Shown piece by piece: positions 34,804 through 45,138 of a stretch of DNA of 64,000 nt. Source of the stretch: CAWBJP01 sp963789165 (GTDB lineage Bacteria; Actinomycetota; Acidimicrobiia; IMCC26256; BP-133); the NCBI GenBank assembly GCA_963789165.1, contig CAWBJP010000001.1, positions 186,001 through 250,000 of the forward strand. The letters are read 5' to 3'. Both the position numbers and the translations under genes were made by a program. Position 1 is the first letter of the stretch; each line of letters opens with the position of its first letter. The notes under the pieces were generated by a model, which was not told the DNA's origin, made no database searches, and saw nothing but the letters and a program-made list of their open reading frames with translations.

Positions 34804-36441
34804 ATGCTCGAGCAGCAGCTGCGGGCCATTCCGTTCTTCCGGAACCTGCCCACGGAAGCGCTCGAGGCCATCGCCGAGCGGCTCATGTTGGAGTCGTTCA
34901 GCCGGGGCGACATCGTATTCCGCAAGGGGGAGCCGTCGGACTCGATGTACCTCGTCCGCTCCGGCCAGGTCGACGTGGTCCTGGAGAATGAGCTGACCCC
35001 GCATGCGGAACAGGAACCGCTCGCCTCCCTCGGCCCCGGCAGCTTCGTGGGCGAGCTCGGCCTGCTCCTCGACGAGCCCCGTTCGGCCACCCTCCTGGCC
35101 GTGTCCGACAGCGAACTGCTCGGCCTGTCCCGAACCGACCTCGACGACCTCCTCGACCGCTACCCCGCCATCGCCCTCGACCTCTCCCGGGAGCTGGGCC
35201 GGCGCCTGGTGGCCACCAACCGCCGGATCGCCCCGCCGGCGCTCACCCGGTTCGCGTCGATCTGGGGTCGGGGCACCACTGAACTGGCCCGGACGCTGGT
35301 GGCCGAGAAGGCGGGACGGGTGGGGGTCCTCGTCCTCCCGGGCGCCATCAATCCCGCCGGGCTCCCGCCCGAGGTCACCGTCCTCGAGGCCAAGGGCATC
35401 ACCGCCGAGATCCTGGCCGGGTACCGCTCCCAGCAGGTGGAGGATCTCGACCACCTGCTGATCGTCCTGCCGTCCCAGGTCACCGGCGAGGCCCGAGCCG
35501 CCGCCGAACTGGCCGAGCACCTGGTCAGCTTCGATGCCCATCCCGGGTGGGCTGTGCGCTCCGGACTCCCCCACCGGGTGCTGTCCTGCGACGGCTCCAA
35601 CGCCTCGTTGCGGCGTTGCGCCCGTTGGGTGTCGGGGCGGGCCGTGGGCCTGGCTCTGTCCAGCGGCGGGTCCAAGTGCGTGGCCCACATCGGGGTGTTG
35701 CGGGTCCTGCGGCAGGCGGGGATCGAGATCGACGCCGTGGCCGGCACCAGCGGAGGCGCCCTGGTGGCTGCCGGTCTCGCCTTCGACATCCCCGAGGAAC
35801 AGATGCTGGATTGGGTGCGGGAGATGGCCCGCAACACCAAGTTCCGCCGCTTCGACGTCAACCTGCTGCCCCGCTCGGCGCTGTTCAAGGGGATCAAGCT
35901 CCGGGACCTCTTCGACCTCTGGATCGGTGGCCGCTCCTTCTCCGATGCCCACATTCCCTTCTGGGCGGTGGCTTCCGACGTCGAGAGCGGCGAGGAGGTG
36001 GTCATCGCCGACGGCAAGGTGGCGGACGGCCTACGGGCTTCGATGAGCATCCCCGGGGCCTTCAACCCCTGGCCCCACGGGGGGCGGCGCCTCATCGATG
36101 GGGCCGTGGTCAACCCGATGCCGGCCAGCGTGCTGCGCGACGCCGGGCTGCGCTCGGTCATCGGTTCCACCGTGGCCGGCCAGGAGATCTTCGGCAGCGC
36201 ACCCGGCGCCCGCGGCCGGACCCCCCACCTCCTCCAGATCATGTCGCGGATGATCTCGTCGATGGAGCGGGAGATGATCAAAGCCCAGATCCCGTTGGTG
36301 GACGTGGTGATCCGGCCCCAGGTCTACGCCGCCTCCAGCTTCGACTTCAGCCAGGCCGAGCCGTTCGTGGCCGAGGGCGAACGGGCCGCCCGGGCCCAGC
36401 TGCCGGAGATCGAGGCGCTGGTCGAAGCGGCGAGGCGCTGA
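34804..36441 (+). CDS. cyclic-nucleotide-binding/patatin-like phospholipase fusion, 545 aa
   Basis: Residues 1-130 form a cNMP-binding roll (AIPFFRNLPTEALEAIAERL; FVGELGLLLDEPRSATLLA). A linker domain of about 140 residues follows. A patatin/NTE lipase domain starts near 278 with GLALSSGGSKCVAHIGVL. The catalytic dyad is visible: Ser316 in AGTSGGAL and Asp432 in DGAVVNPMP. This is the bacterial neuropathy-target-esterase layout, in which nucleotide-binding domains regulate a lysophospholipase or phospholipase. The oxyanion loop reads SSGGSKC instead of the usual GGGARG, which is unusual. It sits between a cNMP-binding protein and a cyclase, pointing to cNMP control of lipid hydrolysis. Confidence 0.9.
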   Translation: MLEQQLRAIPFFRNLPTEALEAIAERLMLESFSRGDIVFRKGEPSDSMYLVRSGQVDVVLENELTPHAEQEPLASLGPGSFVGELGLLLDEPRSATLLAVSDSELLGLSRTDLDDLLDRYPAIALDLSRELGRRLVATNRRIAPPALTRFASIWGRGTTELARTLVAEKAGRVGVLVLPGAINPAGLPPEVTVLEAKGITAEILAGYRSQQVEDLDHLLIVLPSQVTGEARAAAELAEHLVSFDAHPGWAVRSGLPHRVLSCDGSNASLRRCARWVSGRAVGLALSSGGSKCVAHIGVLRVLRQAGIEIDAVAGTSGGALVAAGLAFDIPEEQMLDWVREMARNTKFRRFDVNLLPRSALFKGIKLRDLFDLWIGGRSFSDAHIPFWAVASDVESGEEVVIADGKVADGLRASMSIPGAFNPWPHGGRRLIDGAVVNPMPASVLRDAGLRSVIGSTVAGQEIFGSAPGARGRTPHLLQIMSRMISSMEREMIKAQIPLVDVVIRPQVYAASSFDFSQAEPFVAEGERAARAQLPEIEALVEAARR

Positions 36442-36484
36442 CCCACCTCGCCGTGGACGCCCACGAAATTATCCGGCCGCCACC

Positions 36485-39400
36485 ATGACCGGTGGGGTGG
36501 CCTGCGTGCTGTTCACCGACCTGGTCGACTCCACGGGACTCATGAGCCGCCTCGGTGACGCCACCTTCGACCGGTTGCGCAGCGAGCACTTCGCTCAGCT
36601 CCGGCGGGTGGTCGAACGGCGGGGCGGGAGCGAGGTCAAGAACACGGGCGACGGGATTCTGGCCACCTTCTCATCGGCGGTGGAGGCGGTGGCCGCGGCG
36701 GTGGACGCGCAGCGGGCCACGGAGCAACACGGGCGCGGGGCCACCGTTCCCCTGGCCCTGAGAGTGGGTCTGGCGCTGGGTGAGGTCGCTTTCCAGGACG
36801 GCGACGTCTTCGGAACCCCGGTGGTGGAGGCCGCTCGTCTCGTCGGTGCCGCCCACCCAGGGCAGATACTGGTCACCAGCGTGGTCCGGATGGTCGCCGG
36901 GAGCCGCTGCCCCGCTCCCTTCGTCGACCTCGGGGTGATGGAACTCAAGGGCCTCCCCGACCCGGTGGCGGTGTCGGAGGTGGTCTGGGAACGCCAGGGC
37001 GTGGCCGGGACGCTGCCTCTGCCCACCCTGCTGGGTGCCGGCGGGAGAGTCTTCGTGGGCCGGAGTGAGGAGCTCGACCGTTTGGACCAGCTGTGGAAGG
37101 AGGCGGTGGCCGGCGAACGTCGGGTCGCCCTGCTCGCCGGCGAGGCCGGCATCGGCAAGACACGCCTGGCGGGCGAACTGGCCGCTGCCACCCACGCCGC
37201 GGGGGCCACCGTGCTGGCCGGACGGTGCGACGAGGATCTCGGCGTCCCCTACCAGCCCTTCGTCGAAGCCCTACGCCATTACATGGGCCATGCCGGCGAC
37301 CGTCGCCTGGGACGTCATCCCGGCGAGCTCACCCGGCTGGTACCCGAGCTGGCCGAGCTGGTGCCCGGCCTGCCCGAGCCCTTGCGCTCCGACCCCGAGA
37401 CCGAGCGTTACCGCCTCTTCGACAGCTTGGCGTCGTGGCTCGGCGACACGTCGTCGTCCGCCCCCGTCCTCCTGGTCCTCGACGATCTCCACTGGGCGGC
37501 CAAACCCACCCTGCTGCTTCTCCGCCACGTGCTCCGCTCGCCGGAGCCGTTGCGCCTCCTGGTCGTAGCCACCTACCGCGATACCGATATCGGCCGAGGT
37601 CACCCGGTCGCCGATCTGCTCGCCGATCTGCGTCGGGAGAGCGGCGTGGAGCGCCTGTTGCTCGGTGGCCTCGACGCCGCCGGGGTCGTCGCCTTCATGG
37701 AAGCGCAGGCCCACCACCAGCTCGACGAGGACGGCGAATCCCTCGCCCGGGCCATCTGGGCCGAGACGGAAGGCAACCCGTTCTTCGTGGGAGAGGTGCT
37801 CCGGCATCTCGCCGAGTCGGGCGCCATCGTGCGCACCGGCGGTCAATGGACGGCCACCGAGGCCATCGAGGCCCTGGGCATCCCCGAGAGTGTCCGGGAC
37901 GTGATCGGGCGCCGCCTGTCGCGGCTGTCAGCGGTGGCCAACCGGACGCTGGCGGTCGCCGCGGTGGCCGGGGCCGAGTTCGAGGCTCCCGTGGTCCTGG
38001 CCGCCGGCCGCCTCGACGAGGACGAGATGGTGGCGGGCGTCGACGAGGCCCTGGCCGCCCGGCTCCTCACCGAGGTCCCGGGACTGGTCCCCCGCTACCG
38101 CTTCGCCCACGCCGTGGTGCGGGCCACCCTCTACGAGGAGCTCTCGGCCGCCCATCGGACGGCCATGCACCGCCGGGTGGCCGAAGCGATCGAGACCGTC
38201 CACGCCGGGAACCTCGACGACGAGTTGCCCGCCCTCGCCCACCATTGGGCCCGGGCCGCGGCCCCGGCGGCGGAGACCGACCGGGCCGTGTCCTACGCGG
38301 CGGCGGCCGGCGACCGGGCGCTGGCTCAGCTCGCCCATGACGAGGCGGCGGCGTACTACCGCCAGGCCCTCGAGCTTCTCGACGTCGCCCCCCAGCCGGG
38401 GACTGGGGCCCGGCGCCTGGAATTGACCATCGCCCTGGGCGACTCCCTGCGGCGAGCCGGCGACCCGCTCTACCGGGAGACGCTCCTCGATGCGGCCGCA
38501 CAGGCCCAGACGGCGGGCGATGCCGGGGCCCTGACCCGGGCCGCCCTGACCAATATCCGTCCCGGGCTGTTCAGCGCCCTCGGAACCATCGACGAATCGC
38601 GGGTTGCCGTGCTGCGGGCCGCGCTGGACGCCCTCGACGACGCGGACTCGCCGGAGCGGGCCCGCCTCCTGGCTGCGCTCGGTCGGGAGCTCATCTTCAG
38701 CGGCAGCCGGGAACGGTTCCTGCTGGCCGAGGAGGCGCTCGCCGTGGCCCGCCGGCTGGGCGACGCCGACACGCTGGCGACCGTCCTGCAGGCTCACTAC
38801 TACGCCGTCTGGTCACCCGACACCCTGGCCGAGCGGCTGGCCCGCACCAAGGAGCTCCGGGCGGTAGCGGCGGAAGTGGACGATCCGGTCACCAAGGCAC
38901 TGGCCGATGCGATCCGGTACCGGGTCCTGATGGAGGCGGGCGTTACGGACGAGGCTGACCGGTGCCTTGACACCTTCGAGGCCGTCGCCACCGACCTGGG
39001 TCAGCCCTTCCTGCGCTGGAGTGCCGCCTACCTGCGGAGTGGACGCTGCTTCGTGGCCGGCCAGCTGGCCCGGGCGGAGGCGCATGCGGTGGCGGCCCAC
39101 GATCTGGGAGAGGCCACCGGCCAGCCCGACGCCACCGCCTTCTTCGCCCAGCAGCTCGGCCCGATACGGCTGGAACAAGGACGTCCGGAAGAGGCCGAGG
39201 GGCCGCTGGTGGAAGCGGCCACCACCAGCCCGGCCCGGGAGCTGTTCGACTCCCTCCTCGCCCGCCTCTATGCCGAGCAGGGCCGGCTGGAGGAGGCGGA
39301 CCACCACTTCGCGAGCTTGGCCCGGGCCGACTTCTCGACGGTACCGACGAACCAGCTGTGGCTCACCACCATGTGCAACGCCGCCGTGGTGGCCACGTAT

Positions 39401-39769
39401 CTCGGCGACGAAGCACGGGCCCGTGCGCTCCGCGGCCTCCTGACGCCCTACGCCGGCCAGGTCGCCGGCGTCCCCATCCTCTACGTCGGCCCGGTGACCC
39501 ACTTCCTCGGTCTCCTGGCCGCCACCGTCGGTCAATTTGACGAGGCGGAGGCTCACTTCGCCGACGCCGTCCACAGCGCCGAGAGCATCGGAGCCCCGTT
39601 GTTTCTCGCCCGCACCCGGTTGCACTGGGCCCGCATCTTGCTCCGCCGCGACTCCGGCGGCGATGCCGAGCGCGGCCGTCGGCTCCTTGTGCAGGTGGTC
39701 GATTCCGCCACCAGGCTGGGCTTCGTCACCGTGGAGCGTCAGGCTCAGGATCTGCTCACGGCCAGCTGA
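36485..39769 (+). CDS. class III cyclase-homology/AAA ATPase/TPR protein, 1094 aa
   Basis: Residues 1-165 are a cyclase homology domain: VLFTDLVDST with metal Asp12, SEVKNTGDGILATF with Lys52 and second metal Asp56, and PVVEAARLVGAAHPGQILV. The transition-state Arg is kept, but the usual Asn four residues before it is Glu. Residues 190-560 are an ATPase: VFVGRSEELDRLDQL, LAGEAGIGKTRLAGEL (219-226 Walker A), LLVLDDLHWAAKPTLLLLRH and ETEGNPFFVGEVLRHL. The remaining 500 residues are TPR-like helices. The gene is intact, unlike its two relatives on the other strand. It starts 43 bases after the patatin gene, with no clear terminator between. Confidence 0.88.
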   Translation: MTGGVACVLFTDLVDSTGLMSRLGDATFDRLRSEHFAQLRRVVERRGGSEVKNTGDGILATFSSAVEAVAAAVDAQRATEQHGRGATVPLALRVGLALGEVAFQDGDVFGTPVVEAARLVGAAHPGQILVTSVVRMVAGSRCPAPFVDLGVMELKGLPDPVAVSEVVWERQGVAGTLPLPTLLGAGGRVFVGRSEELDRLDQLWKEAVAGERRVALLAGEAGIGKTRLAGELAAATHAAGATVLAGRCDEDLGVPYQPFVEALRHYMGHAGDRRLGRHPGELTRLVPELAELVPGLPEPLRSDPETERYRLFDSLASWLGDTSSSAPVLLVLDDLHWAAKPTLLLLRHVLRSPEPLRLLVVATYRDTDIGRGHPVADLLADLRRESGVERLLLGGLDAAGVVAFMEAQAHHQLDEDGESLARAIWAETEGNPFFVGEVLRHLAESGAIVRTGGQWTATEAIEALGIPESVRDVIGRRLSRLSAVANRTLAVAAVAGAEFEAPVVLAAGRLDEDEMVAGVDEALAARLLTEVPGLVPRYRFAHAVVRATLYEELSAAHRTAMHRRVAEAIETVHAGNLDDELPALAHHWARAAAPAAETDRAVSYAAAAGDRALAQLAHDEAAAYYRQALELLDVAPQPGTGARRLELTIALGDSLRRAGDPLYRETLLDAAAQAQTAGDAGALTRAALTNIRPGLFSALGTIDESRVAVLRAALDALDDADSPERARLLAALGRELIFSGSRERFLLAEEALAVARRLGDADTLATVLQAHYYAVWSPDTLAERLARTKELRAVAAEVDDPVTKALADAIRYRVLMEAGVTDEADRCLDTFEAVATDLGQPFLRWSAAYLRSGRCFVAGQLARAEAHAVAAHDLGEATGQPDATAFFAQQLGPIRLEQGRPEEAEGPLVEAATTSPARELFDSLLARLYAEQGRLEEADHHFASLARADFSTVPTNQLWLTTMCNAAVVATYLGDEARARALRGLLTPYAGQVAGVPILYVGPVTHFLGLLAATVGQFDEAEAHFADAVHSAESIGAPLFLARTRLHWARILLRRDSGGDAERGRRLLVQVVDSATRLGFVTVERQAQDLLTAS

Positions 39770-39885
39770 AGCCTCACCTGCGGAGGGTTCTCTCCTCTGC
39801 GACAACCTGACAGACTCTCCGTGGGTCGAGCCCTGTCGTGACGACGGGCGAGGCTCCAAGACGGGGAGAGGGAGAACCAAGGGAC

Positions 39886-42113
39886 ATGCGGGCGCTCGGG
39901 AAGCTCGTCACCCGCCGGAAGTGGTGGGTCCTCGGCCTCGCCCTCGCCTTCCTCCCCATAGCCGGCCTGCTGGGAGGATCGGTGGAGAAGCGCCTGTCCT
40001 CCGGTGGGTTCAGCGATTCGGCCTCGGAGGCGGCCCGGGCGGCCGAGGTACTCGAGGACCGCTTCGCCGCCGGCACCCCCAACCTGGTGCTCCTGGTCAC
40101 CGCCCGCTCCGGCACCGTTGACGACCCGGCCGTGGCCGCCGCCGGCCTGGCCCTGACGAAGCGACTGGCCGGCGAGGAGGGCATCACCAACGTCATCTCC
40201 TACTGGGCGCTGGGGAAGGCGGCCCCTCTGCGCTCCAAGGACGGAGTTCAGGCCCTCGTGCTCGGGCGGGTCCCGGGTGACGAGGACGCCGTCCGGGAAG
40301 GCACGGAAGGCCTCTCGGCCCGCTATGCCGGCGCCACCGGGCCCATCAGCGTCGAGGTCGGCGGAGCCGGCGAGGTCTTCAACCAGATCGAGGCCCAGGC
40401 CGAGAAGGACCTGAAGAAGGCGGAACTGCTGACCTTCCCTATCACCGTGATCCTTCTGGTCCTGGTGTTCGGCTCGGTGGTGGCCGCCGGGCTGCCGCTG
40501 GCGGTGGGGGCGCTGGCCGTGGTGGGAACCTTCCTCGTCCTGCGGGTGGTGACGTCGTTCACCGACGTGTCCATCTTCGCCCTCAACCTGACCACCGCCA
40601 TGGGCCTCGGGCTGGCCATCGACTACAGCCTCTTCGTCGTCTCCCGCTACCGGGAGGAGCTCCGCCACGGCTACCAGCCGGACCAGGCGGTCACCCGCAC
40701 CCTCTACACCGCCGGGCGCACGGTCGCCTTCTCCGCCATCACCGTGGCCATCTCCCTGGCCGCGCTGGTCGTCTTCCCGCTGCCCTTCCTGCGCTCCTTC
40801 GCCTACGCCGGCGTGGGCGTGGTGTTCATGGCCGCCATCGGCGCCGTCGTCGTCCTGCCCGCCGTCCTCTCCGCGCTCGGGAGTCGCGTCGACAGCCTGA
40901 CCCTGTTCCACCGGGAGCCCAAGCCGGTCGAGGACGGGCTTCTGGTACGGCCGGGCCCGGGCCGTCATGCGCCGGCCCATCCCCGTGGTCATCGTCGTCA
41001 CCGCCCTGCTCCTGATCCTGGGCGCACCCTTCCTGCACCTCGATCTCGGACTCTCCGACGATCGGGTGTTGGGCGAGGAGGCGCCGGCCCGGGTCGTCGG
41101 CGACGCCATCCGGAGCAACTTCTCCTCCAAGGAAGCCGGCGCCCTCGCCGTGGTCGCGTCCGAGCGCCGATCCGGTGGCCGGCCAGGCCGAGGTCGACGG
41201 CTACGCCAAGACCCTCTCCGCCATCCCGGGCGTGGCCCGGGTCGATGCCGCCACCGGCTTCTACGTCAGCGGCCAGCGGGCGTTGCCCCCCAACCAGCTC
41301 TCGGCCCGGTTCGCCAGCCAGGGCGGTGGCACCTGGCTGTCGGTGGTGCCCACCGTCGAGCCGCTCTCCCCCGCCGGCGAACGGCTCGTGCACGCGGTGC
41401 GATCGAGCGCCGCTCCCTTCGACGTCCTGGTGACCGGCGAGGCGGCCCGTCTGGTGGACGGCAAGGCCTCCCTCTCCAGCCGGCTGCCCCTGGCCATCGG
41501 CATCATCGCCCTGGCCACCTTCCTGCTCCTGTTCCTCATGACGGGAAGCCTGCTCGTACCGGCCAAGGCCCTGATCCTCAACGTGCTGTCCCTGTCGGCC
41601 ACCTTCGGGTCGCTGGTGTGGGTGTTCCAGGAAGGCCACCTGTCCGGCCTGCTCGACTTCACGCCCACCGGGACGATCAGCATCTTCACGCCCGTCCTGC
41701 TGTTCTGCATCGCCTTCGGGTTGTCCATGGACTACGAGGTCTTCCTCCTGTCCCGCATCAAGGAGGAGTACGACCTCGGCGCCGACAACGAGGACGCGGT
41801 GGCCATCGGCCTCGAGCGCACCGGCCGGATCGTCACCGCCGCCGCCCTCCTCCTCGCCCTCGTGTTCGTGGCCTTCGCCACCGCCGAGGTCACGGTGGTG
41901 AAGGTCTTCGGGGTGGGCCTGGCCCTGGCCGTGCTGGTCGACGCCTTCCTCATCCGGGCCACCCTGGTGCCCGCCTTCATGCGCCTGGCCGGGCGGGCCA
42001 ACTGGTGGGCGCCCCGGCCGCTGCGCCGCTTCCACCTGCGCTGGGGCATCTTCGAGGACGAACCTCCCGAGATCCTCGACCGGATCGAAGCCGCGGGCCG
42101 GGCCGGGGCTTAA
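39886..42113 (+). CDS. MMPL/RND-family lipid transporter, two frameshifts
   Basis: The ATG at 39886 follows AAGGG. The first part has TM1 (WVLGLALAFLPIAGLLGG), a periplasmic loop and TM2-6 with GLGLAIDYSLFVVSRYREEL. The frame shifts near 40925-40930, where removing one G gives DGFWYGRARAVMRRPIPVVI, and again near 41170. The final part carries GLSMDYEVFLLSRIKEEY and four further membrane segments. Both GLxxDY motifs hold the Asp-Tyr pairs that relay protons in MMPL transporters. The repaired length of about 740 residues is normal. These pumps export lipids or lipid-linked compounds, which fits a neighbourhood with a phospholipase. Confidence 0.85.
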
Positions 42114-42116
42114 ACG

Positions 42117-45051
42117 ATGGGGACACCCCGGGCCCCGGGACCGGTGGGGACACCCCGGAGCGCCGGTCCATGGAAGACACGGCTCGCCGGGCGGGACATG
42201 GAGCTCGCCATCCTGGAAGCGGAGCGGCGCCGGGCGGCGGCGGGCGAGCTGCGGTGCGTGCTGATACTGGCCGACGCCGGCCTGGGCAAGACCCGGCTGA
42301 CGAGCGAGCTGCTGGCCCGGCACCGACGCACCACCATCGGGCTCTCAGCCCGCGCCTTCCCGCTCGGCGGCACCGACCCCTTCGCCCTGTGGGCCGAAGC
42401 GCTGGAGAGCCATCTCCGCACCCTCAGCGCCGAGGAGGTCGGCGCGGTGTGCGGCGGCTTCACCGACGACCTGGCCGGGCTGTGCCGGTCGGTGGCGGCC
42501 GCCCGCGGCGGGGCGCCCGGCACCGAGGTCCCCCGCAGCCGCCTCCTCGAAGGCGTGGCCGTGGCGGTGGTCAATCTGGCCGCCCGCGCTCCGGTGGTGG
42601 CCGTGCTGGACGACGCCCACCTGGCCGACGCCTCGTCCTGGGAGGCGCTCCACTACCTGGCCCGGAACGCTTCCACCGCTCCGGTCCTGCTGGTGGTCAC
42701 GGCCCGTCCCGGCGAGCTCTCGGCCCCCGCCACCGCCGTGCTGGCCGGCCTCGACGTGGAGGGGCGCCTGACCCGCCTCACCCTCGAACCCCTGGACCCC
42801 GACGGGGTGCGGGCGCTGGCCGAGGCGCTGTTGGGCGAGCCCCCGCCGCCCGCGTTGGTCGACTGGCTGGCGGACCGCAGCCGAGGCATTCCGCTGTACA
42901 CCCTGGGCCTCCTGGGGGCGCTGCTGGAAGAGGAAGCCGACCTGGCCGCGCCCGATCTCCGTCACCTCCCCGAGGCGCTCACCGACCAGGTGGCGAGCCG
43001 GCTCGGGCACCTCGACGAGCCGTCGCTGGCCACCCTGGAGGTGCTGGCCGTGGTGGGCCGGGCGGTGGAGCTGGGAGATGTGGTCCGGCTCTCGGGCCGC
43101 CCCCTCGACCGTCTCTCGGAGATCCTCGACCAGCTCGTGCACCTGCGCCTCGTGATCGAGAGCGAGCACCCCCAACCCACCTACGAGATCGCCCATCCCC
43201 TCATGACCGAGACCATCTACCAGCGCATCAGCGGCGCCCGGCGGGTGGCCCTGCACCGCCTGGTGGGCCGGGCGCTGCTGGCCGGCGGTCGCCTGGCCGA
43301 GGCCGCCGCCCACTTCGCCCGCTCGGCCGAGCCCGGGGATCCGGAGGCGGTGGAGGTGCTCCGCCAGGCCGTCGGCCAGGCCGAGGAGGCGGGTGCCCAC
43401 CGGGAAGCCCTCAGCGTCCTGTCGTCCCTGGTCGCCCTGGTGCCTCCGGGCGACGAGCGCTGGCGGGGCGTCGTGGATGCCATGTCGCTGCGCGCCGAAT
43501 GGGTGGTCGACCACCGGGCCGAGATTCACGCCGCCGAAGGAGTGGAGGCCATGCGGGCCATCGACGCCGTCATGGCCGCGGTGCCCGATCCGGCCCGCCA
43601 GGCGGGCGTGAAGTTCCGCCTGGCCAACTTCTGCGCCTGGGGAACGGGAGAGCTGGAGGAGGCGGAGCGCAATGCCCGGGCGGCCATGGAGCTCTTCGAG
43701 GTGGCGGGCGATGTCGCCGGCGCCCTGCTGGCCCGCAACGAGCTGGCCTGGGTCCTGGGCCTGCGGGGTGACATCGACGCCTTGGAGTCAGGCGCCTCCA
43801 CGGTCCTCGCCGCCGCCGAGGCGGAGGAACTGCCCTTCGTCGTCGTCCAGGCCCGCATCGCCCTGGGGTACGCCGCCGCCCACCGGGGTCGCTTCGCCCC
43901 GGCCGAAACCCATTACCGTCACGCCCTGACCCTGGCCCGAGCCGGGGAGATGCACCACCAGCAGTCGCGTGTCCTGGCCCACCTCGCCCTCACCCTGGCG
44001 CTCGAGGGTCGCCTGGCCGAGAGCCTGCCCCTCCTGGCCGAAGGCGTGGCCGTGGATCCCGCCTACCGGGACAGCCTGGTGCTGGAGTTCGGAGCCGTGG
44101 TCCATTGGCTGGCGGGCGACTTCCCCACCGCTTTGGTCTGTGCCCAGGAGGCGCTGGCCTGGAACGCGGCCGGGGTCAGCCGCCGAAGGGGCATCGGCGT
44201 CGTCTTCGGTGCGCTGGCCGCGGTCGAGACCGGTGACCTGCCCGAGGCCCACCGCTTCGCCGATGCGGCCCGCCACGCCTTCGGGGACCGGGAATGGTCG
44301 TTTCTGCGCCACTACTGCGACTACGTCGACGGCTTCCTGGCCGGGCGCGAGGGCCGCACCACGGAGGCGGTCGGGGCGCTGGAGCGGGCCGCGGCCGGGA
44401 TACCCCGGAGCCAGGCGTGGCCCTATCTCGCCTTCGTGCTCGTCGACCTGGCCGAGTTGGCCGCGGCCAGCGGCGCCCGGGAACAGTCGGAAGCCGCGGC
44501 CCGCAACCTGGCCGAGCTGGCCGAGCGGACCGGGTGTGACTTCCACTTCGGGCTCGCCGCTCTGGCCGGCGCCTGGAGCCACCTGGCCGCCGGGAGCGAC
44601 GAGGCGGCGGCCGGAGCGGCCCGGGAAGCCATCAAGCTCCTGGAGGGCAGCGGCCTCCGGGCCTTCTCCGCCCGGGCCGCCGAGGTGCTCGGCCGGGCGG
44701 TCGGGCCTCACGAGCGCACGGCCGCCGTCGGCGCCCTGGAACAGGCGGCCTGCGCCTTCGAGACCGCCTCGGCCTCCTGGCGGCACCAGCGCACCCTGGA
44801 GGTGCTCCGGAGCCTCGGGGGCACCGGACGGCGGGCGGCGGCGGCCGTCACCGGTCCCGGGTCCCTGACCCGCCGGGAGCGGGAGGTGGCCCGCCTGGCG
44901 GCCCAGGGCCAGAGCGCCCGGGACATCGCCGCTCAGCTCTTCATCGGTGAGCGCACCGTCGAGACCCACCTGGCCAACGCCTACGCCAAACTCGGGGTCA
45001 CCTCCAAGCTCGACCTCGTCCGCCGCTGCTGGTCTGAAGCTCGGTCTGTAG
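42117..45051 (+). CDS. LuxR-family regulator with STAND/AAA ATPase domain, C-terminal frameshift
   Basis: The N-terminal ATPase has LILADAGLGKTRLTSEL (Walker A near 52-59) and VVAVLDDAHLADASSWEALH. A long TPR-like middle follows, and the end is a LuxR helix-turn-helix: SLTRREREVARLAAQGQSAR, then GERTVETHLANAYAKLGV. This is the LAL/MalT architecture, an ATP- and ligand-switched activator. The frame stays open to 45350 but would overlap the Crp gene. One base added near 45025 gives LVRRAAGLKLGL and a stop at 45049-45051, a much more natural end. The first codons carry a small GGGGACACCCC repeat. It follows the MMPL gene after three bases. Confidence 0.85.
42118..42163. repeat. dispersed GGGGACACCCC repeat, two copies
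   Basis: GGGGACACCCCG occurs at 42119-42130 and again about 30 bases later, on the opposite orientation to the tandem repeat at 9007-9059. The copies encode GTPRAPGPVGTPRSAGP at the extreme N-terminus of the LuxR-type protein, before its conserved LAGRDMEL segment. A later GTG at 42144 is an alternative start. The shared core suggests a mobile or amplifying small palindrome. Confidence 0.55.
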
Positions 45052-45138
45052 GTTCGAATCCGTACCAGTACGGAGGAGCCACCCGGTTGCGTTCCGTAGC
45101 CTCGGGAGCATCAGGCGGACTCCGGGGAGGTGAGCGCG

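Noticed and set aside
40967..43771. 934-codon open frame on the plus strand crossing the MMPL and LuxR genes
   Set aside because: Only its first 60 codons are real (the middle part of MMPL); the rest is low-complexity Arg/Gly/Pro in the wrong frame of the LuxR-type gene.
45041..45065. GGTTCGAATCC, identical to a tRNA T-arm, after the LuxR-type gene
   Set aside because: Upstream sequence is the LuxR helix-turn-helix coding region and cannot fold as the rest of a tRNA; the 3' T-stem strand has an extra base. Probably chance; at most a scar.
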